A stretch of 64,000 bases of DNA from Lachnospiraceae bacterium UBA3273 (lineage in GTDB: Bacteria > Bacillota > Clostridia > Lachnospirales > Lachnospiraceae), in the NCBI GenBank assembly GCA_002362385.1, contig DEUB01000021.1, positions 4,634-68,633 on the forward strand. The letters are read 5' to 3'. This document shows, one piece after another, positions 55,959 through 64,000 of the stretch. The stretch's first letter is position 1. Each line of letters begins with the position of its first letter. A program made the translations under genes and the position numbers. The notes beneath the pieces are model-generated. The model was not told the DNA's origin, did no database searches, and saw only the letters and a list, made by a program, of their open reading frames with translations.

Positions 55959-56714
55959 TTAATTAAATTTCTTAAAATACTCTTCTCTTATACTCTCACT
56001 GGAAAATGGCAGCTTCTCAAAATCGCAGAGAGCTTTTTCCTGCATTCCCATCCGCTTTTCAATAAACGCCTGTGAAATCAGACAGTCGGAATTAATAAAA
56101 CGATAATAGCTGTTTTTCATATTCTGGTCAATCTTTTTCAATATACCTTCATAGGAAGCCGTCGCATGATAATATTCCGTCATAAGCGGCAGCAAATGAC
56201 AGAATACCTTTTGATGCTGTTCTATTTTTTCAGCCAGTCCCTTTTCAGGATTTTTTATATTAATATTATGTCTTGATACGATGGTTTTATCTCTTGCTTT
56301 TTTCTTTTTTCCGGCGGAATCATCTTCCGTATCATAAAAATCCGGAGAAAGTTCAAAAATATGAATATAAACCGTCTTGTCCGTTCTTGCAAAGACTGCT
56401 TTACCCCCGGAAATCCTGGGAACAAAGTCAAAATTCCAGCCCCACTGAAAAGTTGCATAGGCATCATTGATTTTAAAAAAAGAAAGCACTCTCCGCTTTC
56501 CGTCTTCATAATCATCTGCCCAGATGTAATCTCCAATCTGCCTCATCTGTAGCTTTTCTTCTATCATGGGGGTAAGATTTTCCCCAACCAGCTGCTTCCA
56601 GCCTTCCGCATTAAGGTCAAGATGAGCGGGGGCAATACCCGGTTTAAAATTATTTACAAGAAACTTATCATATTTTTCTAATAATGCCTTCTTGGCCGGT
56701 TTTTTTGCAAACAT
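55959..56714 (-). CDS. Unknown cytoplasmic protein, DUF4304-like N-terminal region
   Basis: 251 residues, no signal peptide or membrane helix. Residues ~40-130 (WADDYEDGKRRVLSFFKIND, FQWGWNFDFVP, VYIHIFELSPDFYD) have a mixed α/β look reminiscent of DUF4304-like proteins, but I cannot confirm the family. The rest is helical with a basic GKKKKARDK patch and a C-terminal segment rich in aromatic residues. It lies 11 bases downstream of the arsR gene and shares its direction, so it may be a passenger of the metal operon. Confidence 0.62.
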   Translation of the reverse strand: MFAKKPAKKALLEKYDKFLVNNFKPGIAPAHLDLNAEGWKQLVGENLTPMIEEKLQMRQIGDYIWADDYEDGKRRVLSFFKINDAYATFQWGWNFDFVPRISGGKAVFARTDKTVYIHIFELSPDFYDTEDDSAGKKKKARDKTIVSRHNINIKNPEKGLAEKIEQHQKVFCHLLPLMTEYYHATASYEGILKKIDQNMKNSYYRFINSDCLISQAFIEKRMGMQEKALCDFEKLPFSSESIREEYFKKFN

Positions 56715-56725
56715 TTCCTTTATCC

Positions 56726-57085
56726 CTACTCCTCAATATGCTCCCTGCCCTGGGCTATGATCGTCCGCACATGTCCGTCCGCCAAAGAATAAAAGACAGA
56801 TTTCCCGTCCCGGCGGCTTTTGACTAACTTATTTTGCTTCAAAATCTTCAACTGGTGGGAAATGGCGGACTGGGTCATATTCAACGCCTGTGCCAGATCG
56901 CAGACACAGACCTCCGCCTCAAACAGCACAAACAAGATCCTGATGCGGGTAGAATCCCCAAACACCTTGAACAACTCAGCCAGATTATATAGTTCCACTT
57001 CATCCGGCAGGGTTTCTTCTACAATTTTTAAAAGCTCCTGATGAACCTCTGTTGTATCGCAGCATTCTAATTCTTCATCTATCAA
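56726..57085 (-). CDS. ArsR/SmtB-family metal-responsive repressor
   Basis: 119 residues, winged helix: LFKVFGDSTRIRILFVLFEAEVCVCDLAQAL, given in part, and recognition helix MTQSAISHQLKILKQNKLVKSRRDGKSVFYSL. Metal ligands: Cys pair near the N-terminus (ELECCDTTEVH) and ELCVCDL-type motif EVCVCDLAQ (α3N site), as in CadC. The metal class is Cd/Pb/Zn. The gene follows the P-type ATPase gene by 65 bases. The operator candidate lies upstream of the HMA gene (59344-59379), so it should repress the whole operon in a feedback loop. Confidence 0.93.
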   Translation of the reverse strand: MIDEELECCDTTEVHQELLKIVEETLPDEVELYNLAELFKVFGDSTRIRILFVLFEAEVCVCDLAQALNMTQSAISHQLKILKQNKLVKSRRDGKSVFYSLADGHVRTIIAQGREHIEE

Positions 57086-57150
57086 AATTTTTCCACTCCT
57101 TCTAAATCGTCGCTATAAATATATCTTAACAGGATTTTCCCGGCTTTTCA

Positions 57151-59079
57151 TCACAATTTTTTAACAAACAGCGCCCGGATCGCATTTAATACGGCAATAA
57201 CCATTACCCCTACATCGGCAAAAATGGCCAGCCACATATTGGCAATACCCAAAGCTCCCAAAACCAGGCAGATCAGTTTAATGCCAATGGCAAAAACGAT
57301 ATTTTCATATACGATCCTCAGGCATTTTCTGGAAATCTTAATGGCCTTGGCAATTTTTAAAGGATCGTCATCCATCAGAATTATGTCCGCCGCTTCAATG
57401 GCTGCATCGGAACCCAAAGCTCCCATGGCGATCCCGATATCCGCTCTTGATAAAACCGGAGCGTCGTTAATACCGTCTCCCACAAATGCCAGCTTTTCTT
57501 TTCCGTTTTTCTGCTCCAGCAGTCTTTCCACAAGGCTTACCTTATCCGCCGGCAGAAGTTCCGTATAGACCTCTCCGATCCCGAGTTCCTTTGCTACCTG
57601 CTCGCCTACATTCTTAGCGTCCCCCGTAAGCATGACCGTTTTGGAAACGCCAGCCCTTTTTAATTCCTTAATGGCCTCCTTTGCATGGGGCTTTATTATA
57701 TCTGAAATAAGAATGTGTCCTGCGTATACGCCGTCTACCGCCATATGGACTACGGTTCCCACGCTATGGCAGTCCGCGTATTCCACACCGATGCGTTTCA
57801 TCAGCTTTGTATTTCCCGCCGCCACGGATACGCCGTCTACTTTTGCCGTCACGCCGTTTCCGCTGATCTCCTCTACATCGCTGACCCTGCTTTTATCTAT
57901 GGCTTTACCATATGCCTTTTGCAGGCTCTTACTGATGGGGTGGGAGGAATAGCTCTCCGCCAAAGCGGCATATTCTAACAATTTATCTTCTTCTATGGAA
58001 TTATGGTGCACCCCCGCAACCTCAAACACGCCCTGGGTCATGGTTCCCGTTTTATCAAATACCACATACTTTGTCTGTGAAAGGGTCTCAAGATAATTGG
58101 AGCCTTTCACTAAAACTCCCGCATTGCTGGCTCCGCCGATTCCTGCAAAAAAGCTTAAAGGAATACTGATTACCAGAGCGCAGGGACAGCTGATTACCAA
58201 GAATGTCAACGCCCTGTATATCCAATCCCCCCACTCCGGGGAAATTCCCATAATAAGCCGCACTATAGGCGGAAGCAGCGCCAGCGCCAGCGCACTATAG
58301 CATACAGCCGGCGTATAATACCGGGCAAATTTGGAAATAAAATTTTCAGACCTGGATTTTTTGGAACTGGAATTTTCCACCAAATCCAAGATCTTGGATA
58401 CTGTGGATTCCCCGAATTCCTTTGTTGTGCGGATCCTTAAGAGTCCTGTCATATTGATGCAGCCGCTGATGACCTCATCTCCCGTCCCCGCATCCCTCGG
58501 CAGACTTTCGCCGGTCAGCGCACTGGTATTTAAAGTAGAATTTCCTTCCACGATCACGCCGTCAATAGGAATCTTTTCTCCCGGTTTTACTACAATAACG
58601 CTTCCTATCTCAACTTCATCCGGATCGACCTTTTCCAGTTCTCCGTCCTTTTCTATATTGGCATAATCAGGCCGGATATCCATAAGCTCACTGATATTGC
58701 GCCTGCTCTTTCCTACCGCATAGCTTTGGAACCACTCGCCGATCTGGTAGAACAGCATAACCGCAACGGCTTCCGTATAACCGCCCTCGCCATGGCCTGC
58801 TGCCGCTTCTGCAAAACTGAGCCTTTCATAGATTGCAATGGCAAGCGCACCCACCGTTGCAACTGCCATAAGAAAATTTTCATCAAATACCTGTTTATTT
58901 AAAATGCCCTTCCAGGCCTTTAGCAAAATATCATATCCTATAATAAGATAAGCTGCCATATATAATGCAAATTCCAGGTAGCTATTGCTAACCGGAAACA
59001 GCATCAATGCAGCTACAAGCAAAGCGGAAATGATGATCCGTATTAACATCTTTCTTTGCTTTTTATTCATGAAACTCAC
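57151..59079 (-). CDS. Heavy-metal P1B-type ATPase (Zn/Cd/Pb type)
   Basis: 642 residues, about eight membrane helices. CPC ion-binding motif in SCPCALVISIPLSFFAG, phosphorylation site DKTGTMTQG, HP signature SSHPISKSL, hinge GDGINDAPVLSRADIG. The last helices have IKL and FADVGVMV, the Lys and Asp typical of the Zn/Cd/Pb (P1B-2) class, not the copper class. It lacks an N-terminal metal-binding HMA domain, which is supplied as a separate small protein immediately upstream. Exports Zn, Cd or Pb. Confidence 0.94.
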   Translation of the reverse strand: MSFMNKKQRKMLIRIIISALLVAALMLFPVSNSYLEFALYMAAYLIIGYDILLKAWKGILNKQVFDENFLMAVATVGALAIAIYERLSFAEAAAGHGEGGYTEAVAVMLFYQIGEWFQSYAVGKSRRNISELMDIRPDYANIEKDGELEKVDPDEVEIGSVIVVKPGEKIPIDGVIVEGNSTLNTSALTGESLPRDAGTGDEVISGCINMTGLLRIRTTKEFGESTVSKILDLVENSSSKKSRSENFISKFARYYTPAVCYSALALALLPPIVRLIMGISPEWGDWIYRALTFLVISCPCALVISIPLSFFAGIGGASNAGVLVKGSNYLETLSQTKYVVFDKTGTMTQGVFEVAGVHHNSIEEDKLLEYAALAESYSSHPISKSLQKAYGKAIDKSRVSDVEEISGNGVTAKVDGVSVAAGNTKLMKRIGVEYADCHSVGTVVHMAVDGVYAGHILISDIIKPHAKEAIKELKRAGVSKTVMLTGDAKNVGEQVAKELGIGEVYTELLPADKVSLVERLLEQKNGKEKLAFVGDGINDAPVLSRADIGIAMGALGSDAAIEAADIILMDDDPLKIAKAIKISRKCLRIVYENIVFAIGIKLICLVLGALGIANMWLAIFADVGVMVIAVLNAIRALFVKKL

Positions 59080-59097
59080 CTGCTCCCGTATTTGCTT

Positions 59098-59316
59098 CTA
59101 AAGGTAGATCTCACAATCGTCCTCTACCTTTTTGCAATTTTTCAAAACATCCTGCATAACTGCTTTCGGATCCTGGCCGTCTTCAAATTCTACGATCATT
59201 TTTAATGTCATGAAGTTAACGGTCGCATCCTTGACTCCCGCGGTCTTTTTTGCCGCTTCCTCCATTTTGTTAGCGCAGTTTGCACAATCTACATCAATTT
59301 TATAAGTCTTTTTCAT
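59098..59316 (-). CDS. Stand-alone HMA metal-binding protein
   Basis: 72 residues, ferredoxin-like βαββαβ fold of heavy-metal-associated domains: metal-binding CxxC in DCANCANKMEEAAK, VNFMTLKMIVEFEDG, and acidic C-terminus KVEDDCEIYL with a third Cys. 18 bases before the ATPase gene that lacks this domain, so it is probably its chaperone-like regulatory domain. First gene of the operon, with the operator palindrome before it. Confidence 0.92.
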   Translation of the reverse strand: MKKTYKIDVDCANCANKMEEAAKKTAGVKDATVNFMTLKMIVEFEDGQDPKAVMQDVLKNCKKVEDDCEIYL

Positions 59317-59343
59317 AGTCTTACCAACCTTTCATTTTATATT

Positions 59344-59409
59344 ATTCAAACATATGAACAATCATTCATATGTTTGAATTAATTATAGCACCTGACCCGG
59401 TAATGTCAA
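59344..59409 (-). promoter_or_regulatory. Metal-operon promoter with ArsR/SmtB operator palindrome
   Basis: Minus-strand TTGACA (59409-59404), 16-base spacer, TATAAT (59387-59382). Directly downstream is a perfect inverted repeat: ATTCAAACATATGAA (59344-59358), 6 bases, TTCATATGTTTGAAT (59365-59379). The ATATGAACA...TTCATAT core matches the 12-2-12 operators of SmtB/CadC-type repressors, and it covers the start site, fitting repression in the absence of metal. Confidence 0.85.
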
Positions 59410-59463
59410 GTGCTGTCTGCATTTCTTTTATAAAATTTTTAATTCTCTTCTGCAGATCTTATT

Positions 59464-59934
59464 CTAAGATACAACCTTTACATCAAATATCTCTTTAAAA
59501 AACCGATGGTATGCCTGACTCAATATAAGCCCCGGCGGCTTACTGTCCGGCGACCAGAATTTGATATCCCTTTTTTCAAAGGACAGCTCCATTAAAACAT
59601 CATTTCCCTGCTGTGTACACTTGATCCGGTATGCCGCACCGATATCCATATCACTTTCCGAGCCCCTCATATTTAAGTTATAAGCAACTCCTCCGAAAGT
59701 CAGGATTCCCTCATTTTCACTTATTTTCTCAAAAGATGTTTCTTTAATATTTTTACTGATAATAGTCGATCCCAGCTTGTACATAATATAATTTACGTCT
59801 GTATTGTTTACCAGATATTTGATTCCGTCTATGGTCTCCACCCCGTCGATCTTTTCCCTGATCTTTCTGTGATTGATTATGTAATAGACCAAAAACAAAA
59901 TAAGAAATGCTCCGACAATGACATTCCAAAACAT
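59464..59934 (-). CDS. Unknown single-pass membrane protein
   Basis: 156 residues. N-terminal helix (~3-21, WNVIVGAFLILFLVYYII), basic spacer, then a soluble domain of alternating β-strand character (KYLVNNTDVNYIMYKLGS, ILTFGGVAYNLNMRG, DVLMELSFEKRDIKFW). I recognise no family. Transcribed alone, between the metal operon and a divergent lipoprotein gene. Confidence 0.62.
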   Translation of the reverse strand: MFWNVIVGAFLILFLVYYIINHRKIREKIDGVETIDGIKYLVNNTDVNYIMYKLGSTIISKNIKETSFEKISENEGILTFGGVAYNLNMRGSESDMDIGAAYRIKCTQQGNDVLMELSFEKRDIKFWSPDSKPPGLILSQAYHRFFKEIFDVKVVS

Positions 59935-60110
59935 ACCTTTTCTCCTTAAGCGTTATCCGTCATGAAATCCCTTTATATATGATAATTCACAATACCGCTC
60001 CGGGCGGCAGAGCATATCATATATTCAGCCGATAATTATAAAACCACTATATAAGACACAGATCAAAAAAGCAAGCAATTACTTTTATAATATATTTAAA
60101 CCTTTATTTT

Positions 60111-60139
60111 TTGACAAATACATAAAATACATTTATTAT
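60111..60139 (+). promoter_or_regulatory. Lipoprotein gene promoter
   Basis: TTGACA (60111-60116), 17-base spacer, TATTAT (60134-60139), followed by AAGGAGG 8 bases before the ATG at 60171. Confidence 0.7.
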
Positions 60140-60170
60140 TTTATTTAATAAACCAAGGAGGACTATTCTT

Positions 60171-61244
60171 ATGAGGAAAAAAATTTTATTAAGCGCAGCT
60201 GCCATGGTCCTGGGCCTTGCCACATTGACCGGCTGCGGAACAAAACTTACCGCTAACTCTCTTACACTGGAGCTTGGGGATTCTGTTCCCGACGATATTC
60301 TTGAATATGTCACGGTTTCCAGCGGCGATTCCGAAGATGTCTTAGCAAATGCCACTTTATCTACGGAAGATATTAACAATATGTCAGTAGGGCAGTATAC
60401 CGCCACCGTTACCTATGGGAAACAGACCGTCGAAGTAAATGTTGAAGTAACGGATACTGTTGCGCCCGTTCTGGAAGCGAAGGACGAATCCTTTGCCGTG
60501 GGTGACGTGATCACGGTGGAAGATCTTGTAGATATCGACGATTACAACGATGTGACCGGCGTATTTATTGATGAAGACGGCAATGAACAGGATACGATCA
60601 CGGCAGAAGAAGGTATGACGGTTACAGTCAGGGTAACAGACGCTTCCGACAATTCTTCAGAATTGGAGGTATCTCCCGAAGTAAATGATATTGCGCAGTT
60701 ATACGGAACGTGGGAAAGCACCTTTGACCTTTCCGGCATGATCGAAGAGGAACTGGGAAGCGAGTTTGCCGGATTCCATGAAGAATTTGATATTACATTG
60801 CTGATGGATTTCAATGAGGACGGCACCTTTAAAATGTATGCAGACGAAGACACCTTGACAGACTCATTCAATAACTATATTGAAAGTCTGGCGGTATTCG
60901 GCACTGAATTAATATATACACAATTTACGGCCGAAGGTTATTCCCGCAAAGAGATCAATTCCGTATTTAAACAGGAATATGGTATGGGAATTGAAGAGTA
61001 TATGCTAAGCGAGCTTCAAAAAAGCGTAGATATTAAAGAACTGGTAGAAAGTATTGAAACGACAGGGGTTTATGAAGTAGAAGGAAACAAACTTTATATG
61101 GATGAATTTGCAATATCCTCCTATTCATATGATCTATTTACCATTGAAGGGGATGTACTGACCATCGACGCTTCAGAAGAGGTGGATTCCGTAGATATTC
61201 TTGAAGAATTCAGTTATCCTTATGTGTTCAACAGAGTACAGTAA
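60171..61244 (+). CDS. Lipoprotein with Ig-like domain and C-terminal β-domain
   Basis: 357 residues. Signal peptide with lipobox TLTGC (Cys22). Residues ~27-165: two bacterial Ig-like (DUF5011-type) modules, with TVTYGKQTVEVNVEVTDTVAP and VRVTDASDNSSELEV. Residues ~180-355: a domain starting YGTWESTFDLSG and ending FSYPYVFNRVQ with lipocalin-like strands (DITLLMDFNEDGTFKMY, VYEVEGNKLYMDEF), as in other clostridial YkyA/DUF-type lipoproteins. Strongly acidic, surface exposed, function unknown. Followed by its own terminator. Confidence 0.75.
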   Translation: MRKKILLSAAAMVLGLATLTGCGTKLTANSLTLELGDSVPDDILEYVTVSSGDSEDVLANATLSTEDINNMSVGQYTATVTYGKQTVEVNVEVTDTVAPVLEAKDESFAVGDVITVEDLVDIDDYNDVTGVFIDEDGNEQDTITAEEGMTVTVRVTDASDNSSELEVSPEVNDIAQLYGTWESTFDLSGMIEEELGSEFAGFHEEFDITLLMDFNEDGTFKMYADEDTLTDSFNNYIESLAVFGTELIYTQFTAEGYSRKEINSVFKQEYGMGIEEYMLSELQKSVDIKELVESIETTGVYEVEGNKLYMDEFAISSYSYDLFTIEGDVLTIDASEEVDSVDILEEFSYPYVFNRVQ

Positions 61245-61258
61245 TTTTTGTAACATAT

Positions 61259-61295
61259 GCCCCCGGCAGACTTAATATTGCCGGGGGCTTTTTTT
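61259..61295 (+). terminator. Rho-independent terminator
   Basis: Arms GCCCCCGGCA (61259-61268) and TGCCGGGGGC (61279-61288), 10-base loop, then a run of seven T. Ends the lipoprotein transcript. Confidence 0.93.
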
Positions 61296-61315
61296 CCGTT
61301 TATAAAAAATATGCT

Positions 61316-62569
61316 TTACTGTCCGCTGACCGTCTTTTCCTCCTCGATCAGTCCCTCCTTCGGATAGCGGTTAGCCGCATTCCACAAGATCCACTCATCA
61401 TAGCCCGCATCATAAACCGCCTGTATCTGTTTTTTGATCTCTTCTCCTCCGTAAGTGATATGGCCCGGAACCCACGTGGCGGTAAAGCTTTGAAGCCAGG
61501 GCCTTACGATCGCCCTTTCCTCTTCCTTCACAGGCTGCAATTCCTCAGACGACGCTTCCAGCGCACATAAAATCGTTTCATAAGGCTGGGCGTCCGGCAC
61601 CCTTAAGCCGTACACGCCGTTCCTGTAATGGGAAGGATAGATCATGGGGCTTAACACATCCACCACGCTTCCTAAGGCGCGGTAATCCTGTCCCGTATAT
61701 TCCTGGTCTATTTTATTGTCAATGACTGTTCCGAATACATCGGCGCCCACCACTACATTTTTTTCATGGAGCTTTTCTACGGCATAAGAGAGAAAACCTT
61801 CAATCGCCTGTTCCTTTCTGTATGTATTCACATCCACTCCGTAATCCGCCGCTTCCGCATTTTTTCCCACAGGAAATCTTACATAATCAAACTGTATTTC
61901 ATCAAATCCCATATCTGCAGCGGCCAGGGCAATATCCGTTAAATACTTCCATACGTCCTCTTCATAAGGATTTACCCACGGAATATTATCCGTATCCGTT
62001 ACAAAGCTTCCATCCACTTTTTTTAATGCCAGTTCCGGACGTTTCGTGGCAAGATAAGGGTCCTTGAAACAGGAGATCCTGGCTATGGTGTAGATATCGT
62101 GCTCTTTCAGCCTTTCCATTAATCCCTCCATATCGGAAATGCAGCCCCTAGCCGCCCCTATATCGTTTTCGCTTAAACTCATGGCATAAGTAATACTGCC
62201 CTGATCATCTTTTATATCTATGACCATTGTATTTAAGCAGGTTTCATCCACCAGTTGGATCAGATCATCCATATGAGGGTTTCCCGCCATGGGCCCTGTC
62301 ACATAAATACCCCTTACTTTTTCCCTCTTAATAAGGTTTTCCGACACGGATACCGCTTCATCGTTTTGGGATACGGTCAGATCCGCCGCATCCATTCCGG
62401 AAAGAGTTTCTTCCACATACCGGTCGTTAGAAGAACCCCCCGGCTCGCCGCTGACAGTCATGCCGACTTCTGCGGCATTCTTATCTGTCAGCATATAACT
62501 TCCTGCTCCGATGCCCAAAACGGCAATTATAATTGCAACAATGATCAAAGTTTTTTTATCCTCTATCAT
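61316..62569 (-). CDS. Putative glycoside hydrolase, DUF4015 (PF13200-like), membrane-anchored
   Basis: 417 residues. N-terminal anchor (~7-27, TLIIVAIIIAVLGIGAGSYML), a Ser/Asp-rich linker with VSQND and VSEN motifs, then a TIM-barrel domain ~83-410: RGIYVTGPMAGNP, NTMVIDIKDDQGSITY, IARISCFKDPYLATKRPELA, FDEIQFDYVRFPVGK with a conserved Asp/Arg pair, VVVGADVFGTVI, DVLSPMIYPSHYR and a final EWILWNAANRY. These are marks of the DUF4015 family, whose activity is undefined. Outer surface. Convergent with the lipoprotein gene terminator. Confidence 0.87.
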   Translation of the reverse strand: MIEDKKTLIIVAIIIAVLGIGAGSYMLTDKNAAEVGMTVSGEPGGSSNDRYVEETLSGMDAADLTVSQNDEAVSVSENLIKREKVRGIYVTGPMAGNPHMDDLIQLVDETCLNTMVIDIKDDQGSITYAMSLSENDIGAARGCISDMEGLMERLKEHDIYTIARISCFKDPYLATKRPELALKKVDGSFVTDTDNIPWVNPYEEDVWKYLTDIALAAADMGFDEIQFDYVRFPVGKNAEAADYGVDVNTYRKEQAIEGFLSYAVEKLHEKNVVVGADVFGTVIDNKIDQEYTGQDYRALGSVVDVLSPMIYPSHYRNGVYGLRVPDAQPYETILCALEASSEELQPVKEEERAIVRPWLQSFTATWVPGHITYGGEEIKKQIQAVYDAGYDEWILWNAANRYPKEGLIEEEKTVSGQ

Positions 62570-62644
62570 TAGAGCCTGCCACTCCTTTAATAATTGGAAT
62601 TTAACTAATTTAGAAGAGCCAATACCGTAACTTCCCCGCCGGTT

Positions 62645-63388
62645 TTACTTCTTCAGAAAGATATAATCTCTTTCTTTCGAGATGTCTTTTTGGTATTGAT
62701 AACCCAATCCCGTAAATTCTTTCAGCCCTTCCAAATCGGTAACATTGTTTTCAGCCATGTACCGGACCATTTCCCCTCTGGCCATTTTTGCCAGCGTTCC
62801 TTTTTGAATGATCTTTCCTTCCTTTAATTCCCCAAACACACAGGTAACAAAAATATCATCGGGCTTCAGATAATACTCTATGCATCTAGAATATTCTTTG
62901 GATGCCAGATTAATGACTGTTCTGTCTCCATCCAAAACATTCCCGTAGATCTTGCCGCCCCAGAAATCATACAGATTGGCGCTGCCCTCCACTTTGGCGC
63001 CGGCCTGCATTTCCAACCTGTAAGGCACAATCCCATCTAAGGGTCTAAGGACGCCGTAAAACCCTGATAGGATGCGCAAATGCTCCTGTATATATGACAA
63101 TGCGCCCTCTGTAAATACCGCAGGCGCCATATATTGATATTGAATGCCCTCATAGGACAGAATTGCCGGGGTCAGATTCTTTTTAAGATCCATTTCCCGG
63201 AACCGGGCAAAATTCAATTCCGCAATTTTATCATTGCAGGCCCACAGTCTCTTTGCCTCTTCATAGGACAGAGCCTGCATATATTTTTTTATCTTTTCCG
63301 CATCCCTCAAAAAAACCGGTTCTGACTGCACCGGCAGGCTGTCCGTATCAATGTTCATTTTCTTTGCCGGAGAAATAATGATCTTCAT
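62645..63388 (-). CDS. yaaA: Peroxide stress protein YaaA
   Basis: 247 residues, matching the UPF0246/YaaA family throughout: start MKIIISPAKKMN, FYGVLRPLDGIVPYRLEMQ, LYDFWGGKIYG, INLASKEYSRCIEYYLKP, FGELKEGKIIQKGTLAKMARGEMVRYM (quoted in part). YaaA lowers free iron during peroxide stress in E. coli. It starts 7 bases after the peroxiredoxin gene, so the two form an oxidative-stress pair. Confidence 0.94.
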   Translation of the reverse strand: MKIIISPAKKMNIDTDSLPVQSEPVFLRDAEKIKKYMQALSYEEAKRLWACNDKIAELNFARFREMDLKKNLTPAILSYEGIQYQYMAPAVFTEGALSYIQEHLRILSGFYGVLRPLDGIVPYRLEMQAGAKVEGSANLYDFWGGKIYGNVLDGDRTVINLASKEYSRCIEYYLKPDDIFVTCVFGELKEGKIIQKGTLAKMARGEMVRYMAENNVTDLEGLKEFTGLGYQYQKDISKERDYIFLKK

Positions 63389-63395
63389 TCTGCCA

Positions 63396-63848
63396 TTAAA
63401 GCTCCTTCAACATTTGTTCCGGATTTTCTGCCGCCTTTACCTTATCCAACGCTTTGACGATCATTCCGCTTTCATCGATCAGATAGGTAGTCCTCACTAC
63501 GCCCATGGTCTTTTTCCCGTACATGTTTTTCTCTTTCCACACGTCATAGTCCTGAATAGCCTTTAATTCCGTATCTGAAAGCAGCATAAACGGCAGACCG
63601 TATTTCTCTTCAAATTTTTTATGGGAAGCTGTACTGTCTTTACTTATACCGATCACTACAGCGTCTTTTTCCATAAATTGCGGATAAAGCTCTGCAAAAC
63701 CGCATGCCTGCTTTGTACATCCCGGCGTGTTATCCTTGGGATAAAAATAAAGAATGACCTTCTTTCCTTGAAATTCTTTTAATGTGCGTATTTTTCCATT
63801 CTGGTCCGGAAGTGAAATTTCCGGCGCTTTTGTTCCGATTTCCAACAT
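63396..63848 (-). CDS. bcp: Thioredoxin-dependent thiol peroxidase, Bcp/PrxQ family
   Basis: 150 residues, thioredoxin fold. Peroxidatic Cys44 in NTPGCTKQACGF with resolving Cys49 five residues later, the α2-type two-Cys pattern of PrxQ/Bcp. Reduces peroxides and lipid hydroperoxides with electrons from thioredoxin. Upstream lies a promoter overlapped by a palindrome; yaaA follows 7 bases downstream. Confidence 0.95.
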   Translation of the reverse strand: MLEIGTKAPEISLPDQNGKIRTLKEFQGKKVILYFYPKDNTPGCTKQACGFAELYPQFMEKDAVVIGISKDSTASHKKFEEKYGLPFMLLSDTELKAIQDYDVWKEKNMYGKKTMGVVRTTYLIDESGMIVKALDKVKAAENPEQMLKEL

Positions 63849-63909
63849 GATATTATCCTCTCTTTTCCTTTAAACTTTTTATTAATATTTATCAGTCTTT
63901 CCCATATGG

Positions 63910-63963
63910 ATATATAATACTATTTTCATCTAGTATTATATATAATTCGACTGTGAATATCAA
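63910..63963 (-). promoter_or_regulatory. Peroxiredoxin promoter overlapped by a palindrome
   Basis: Minus-strand TTGATA (63963-63958), 17-base spacer, TATAAT (63940-63935). Around the −10 and downstream is a perfect inverted repeat, 13-base arms 63910-63922 and 63931-63943 with 8 bases between. A second, nested AT-palindrome ATTATATATAAT (63935-63946) overlaps the −10. It could be a repressor site (PerR- or Fur-like by AT content, but not a consensus match). Confidence 0.6.
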
Positions 63964-64000
63964 TTTTTTCATTTAAAGGGTTTGTGTCAACACTTTATTG

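Overview
The window looks like chromosome of a low-to-mid GC, spore-forming anaerobic Firmicute, most likely a gut Lachnospiraceae (Clostridia). Supporting signs are strong AGGAGG-type ribosome binding sites, TTGACA/TATAAT promoters, a T-box leader, a Spo0A-type effector domain, a SpoIID/LysM spore-type protein, YhaM, MutS2, a type VIIb secretion locus and a β-glucan phosphorylase locus. I see no tRNA, rRNA, CRISPR array, transposase or prophage, and the assignment rests on gene content only.

Left end (1-8.4 kb, all minus strand): a type VIIb (ESX/Yuk-like) secretion operon. In transcription order it encodes an EsaA/YueB-like protein, a WXG100-like EsxA, a charged coiled-coil adaptor, an LXG-domain effector, a six-helix membrane protein (candidate immunity), a small Lap1/TIGR04197-like helical protein, a single-pass membrane protein of unknown role, the ubiquitin-like EsaB, EssB, and the start of the EssC ATPase, which runs off the window. 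Divergent to it (8.9 kb) is a free-standing Spo0A DNA-binding domain; between them lies a long near-perfect palindrome.

9.3-21.9 kb: TrpB2-type tryptophan synthase β behind a T-box, a FakA/DAK-like small protein, a zinc-ribbon membrane protein with VSKET repeats, an orphan flagellin with a large central insert, a secreted transglutaminase-like protein, a flavodoxin-type reductase, a YtrA-like GntR regulator with its ABC transporter and a recognisable operator, a SpoIID-PGB-LysM protein and a diguanylate cyclase.

22-35 kb: a β-glucoside/β-glucan utilisation cluster with GH2 β-galactosidase, cellobiose-phosphorylase-like GH94, a lipoprotein GH16 endo-β-glucanase, a second GH94 phosphorylase (candidate laminaribiose type) and two AraC regulators. 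Extracellular GH16 would release short β-glucans that the intracellular phosphorylases split into glucose-1-phosphate and sugar. No transporter lies in the cluster. Next to it is a decayed repeat-protein gene.

35.7-48.7 kb: paired DUF4230 proteins, an acyltransferase-3 membrane protein, a thioredoxin-reductase-like flavoprotein without its redox cysteines, RlmD, YhaM, an HtrA-like protein lacking all three catalytic residues, MutS2 from an apparently leaderless transcript, and an OmpR/HisKA two-component pair.

48.7-64 kb: an aldo-keto reductase; a Bce-like module (histidine phosphatase, response regulator, intramembrane-sensing kinase, ABC ATPase, FtsX-type permease) with a striking 18-bp palindromic tandem repeat between regulator and kinase and helically phased TGAC repeats before the transporter; a secreted nuclease; an ArsR/P1B-ATPase/HMA metal-efflux operon with a perfect operator palindrome; a lipoprotein; a DUF4015 glycoside-hydrolase-like protein; YaaA and a Bcp-type peroxiredoxin.
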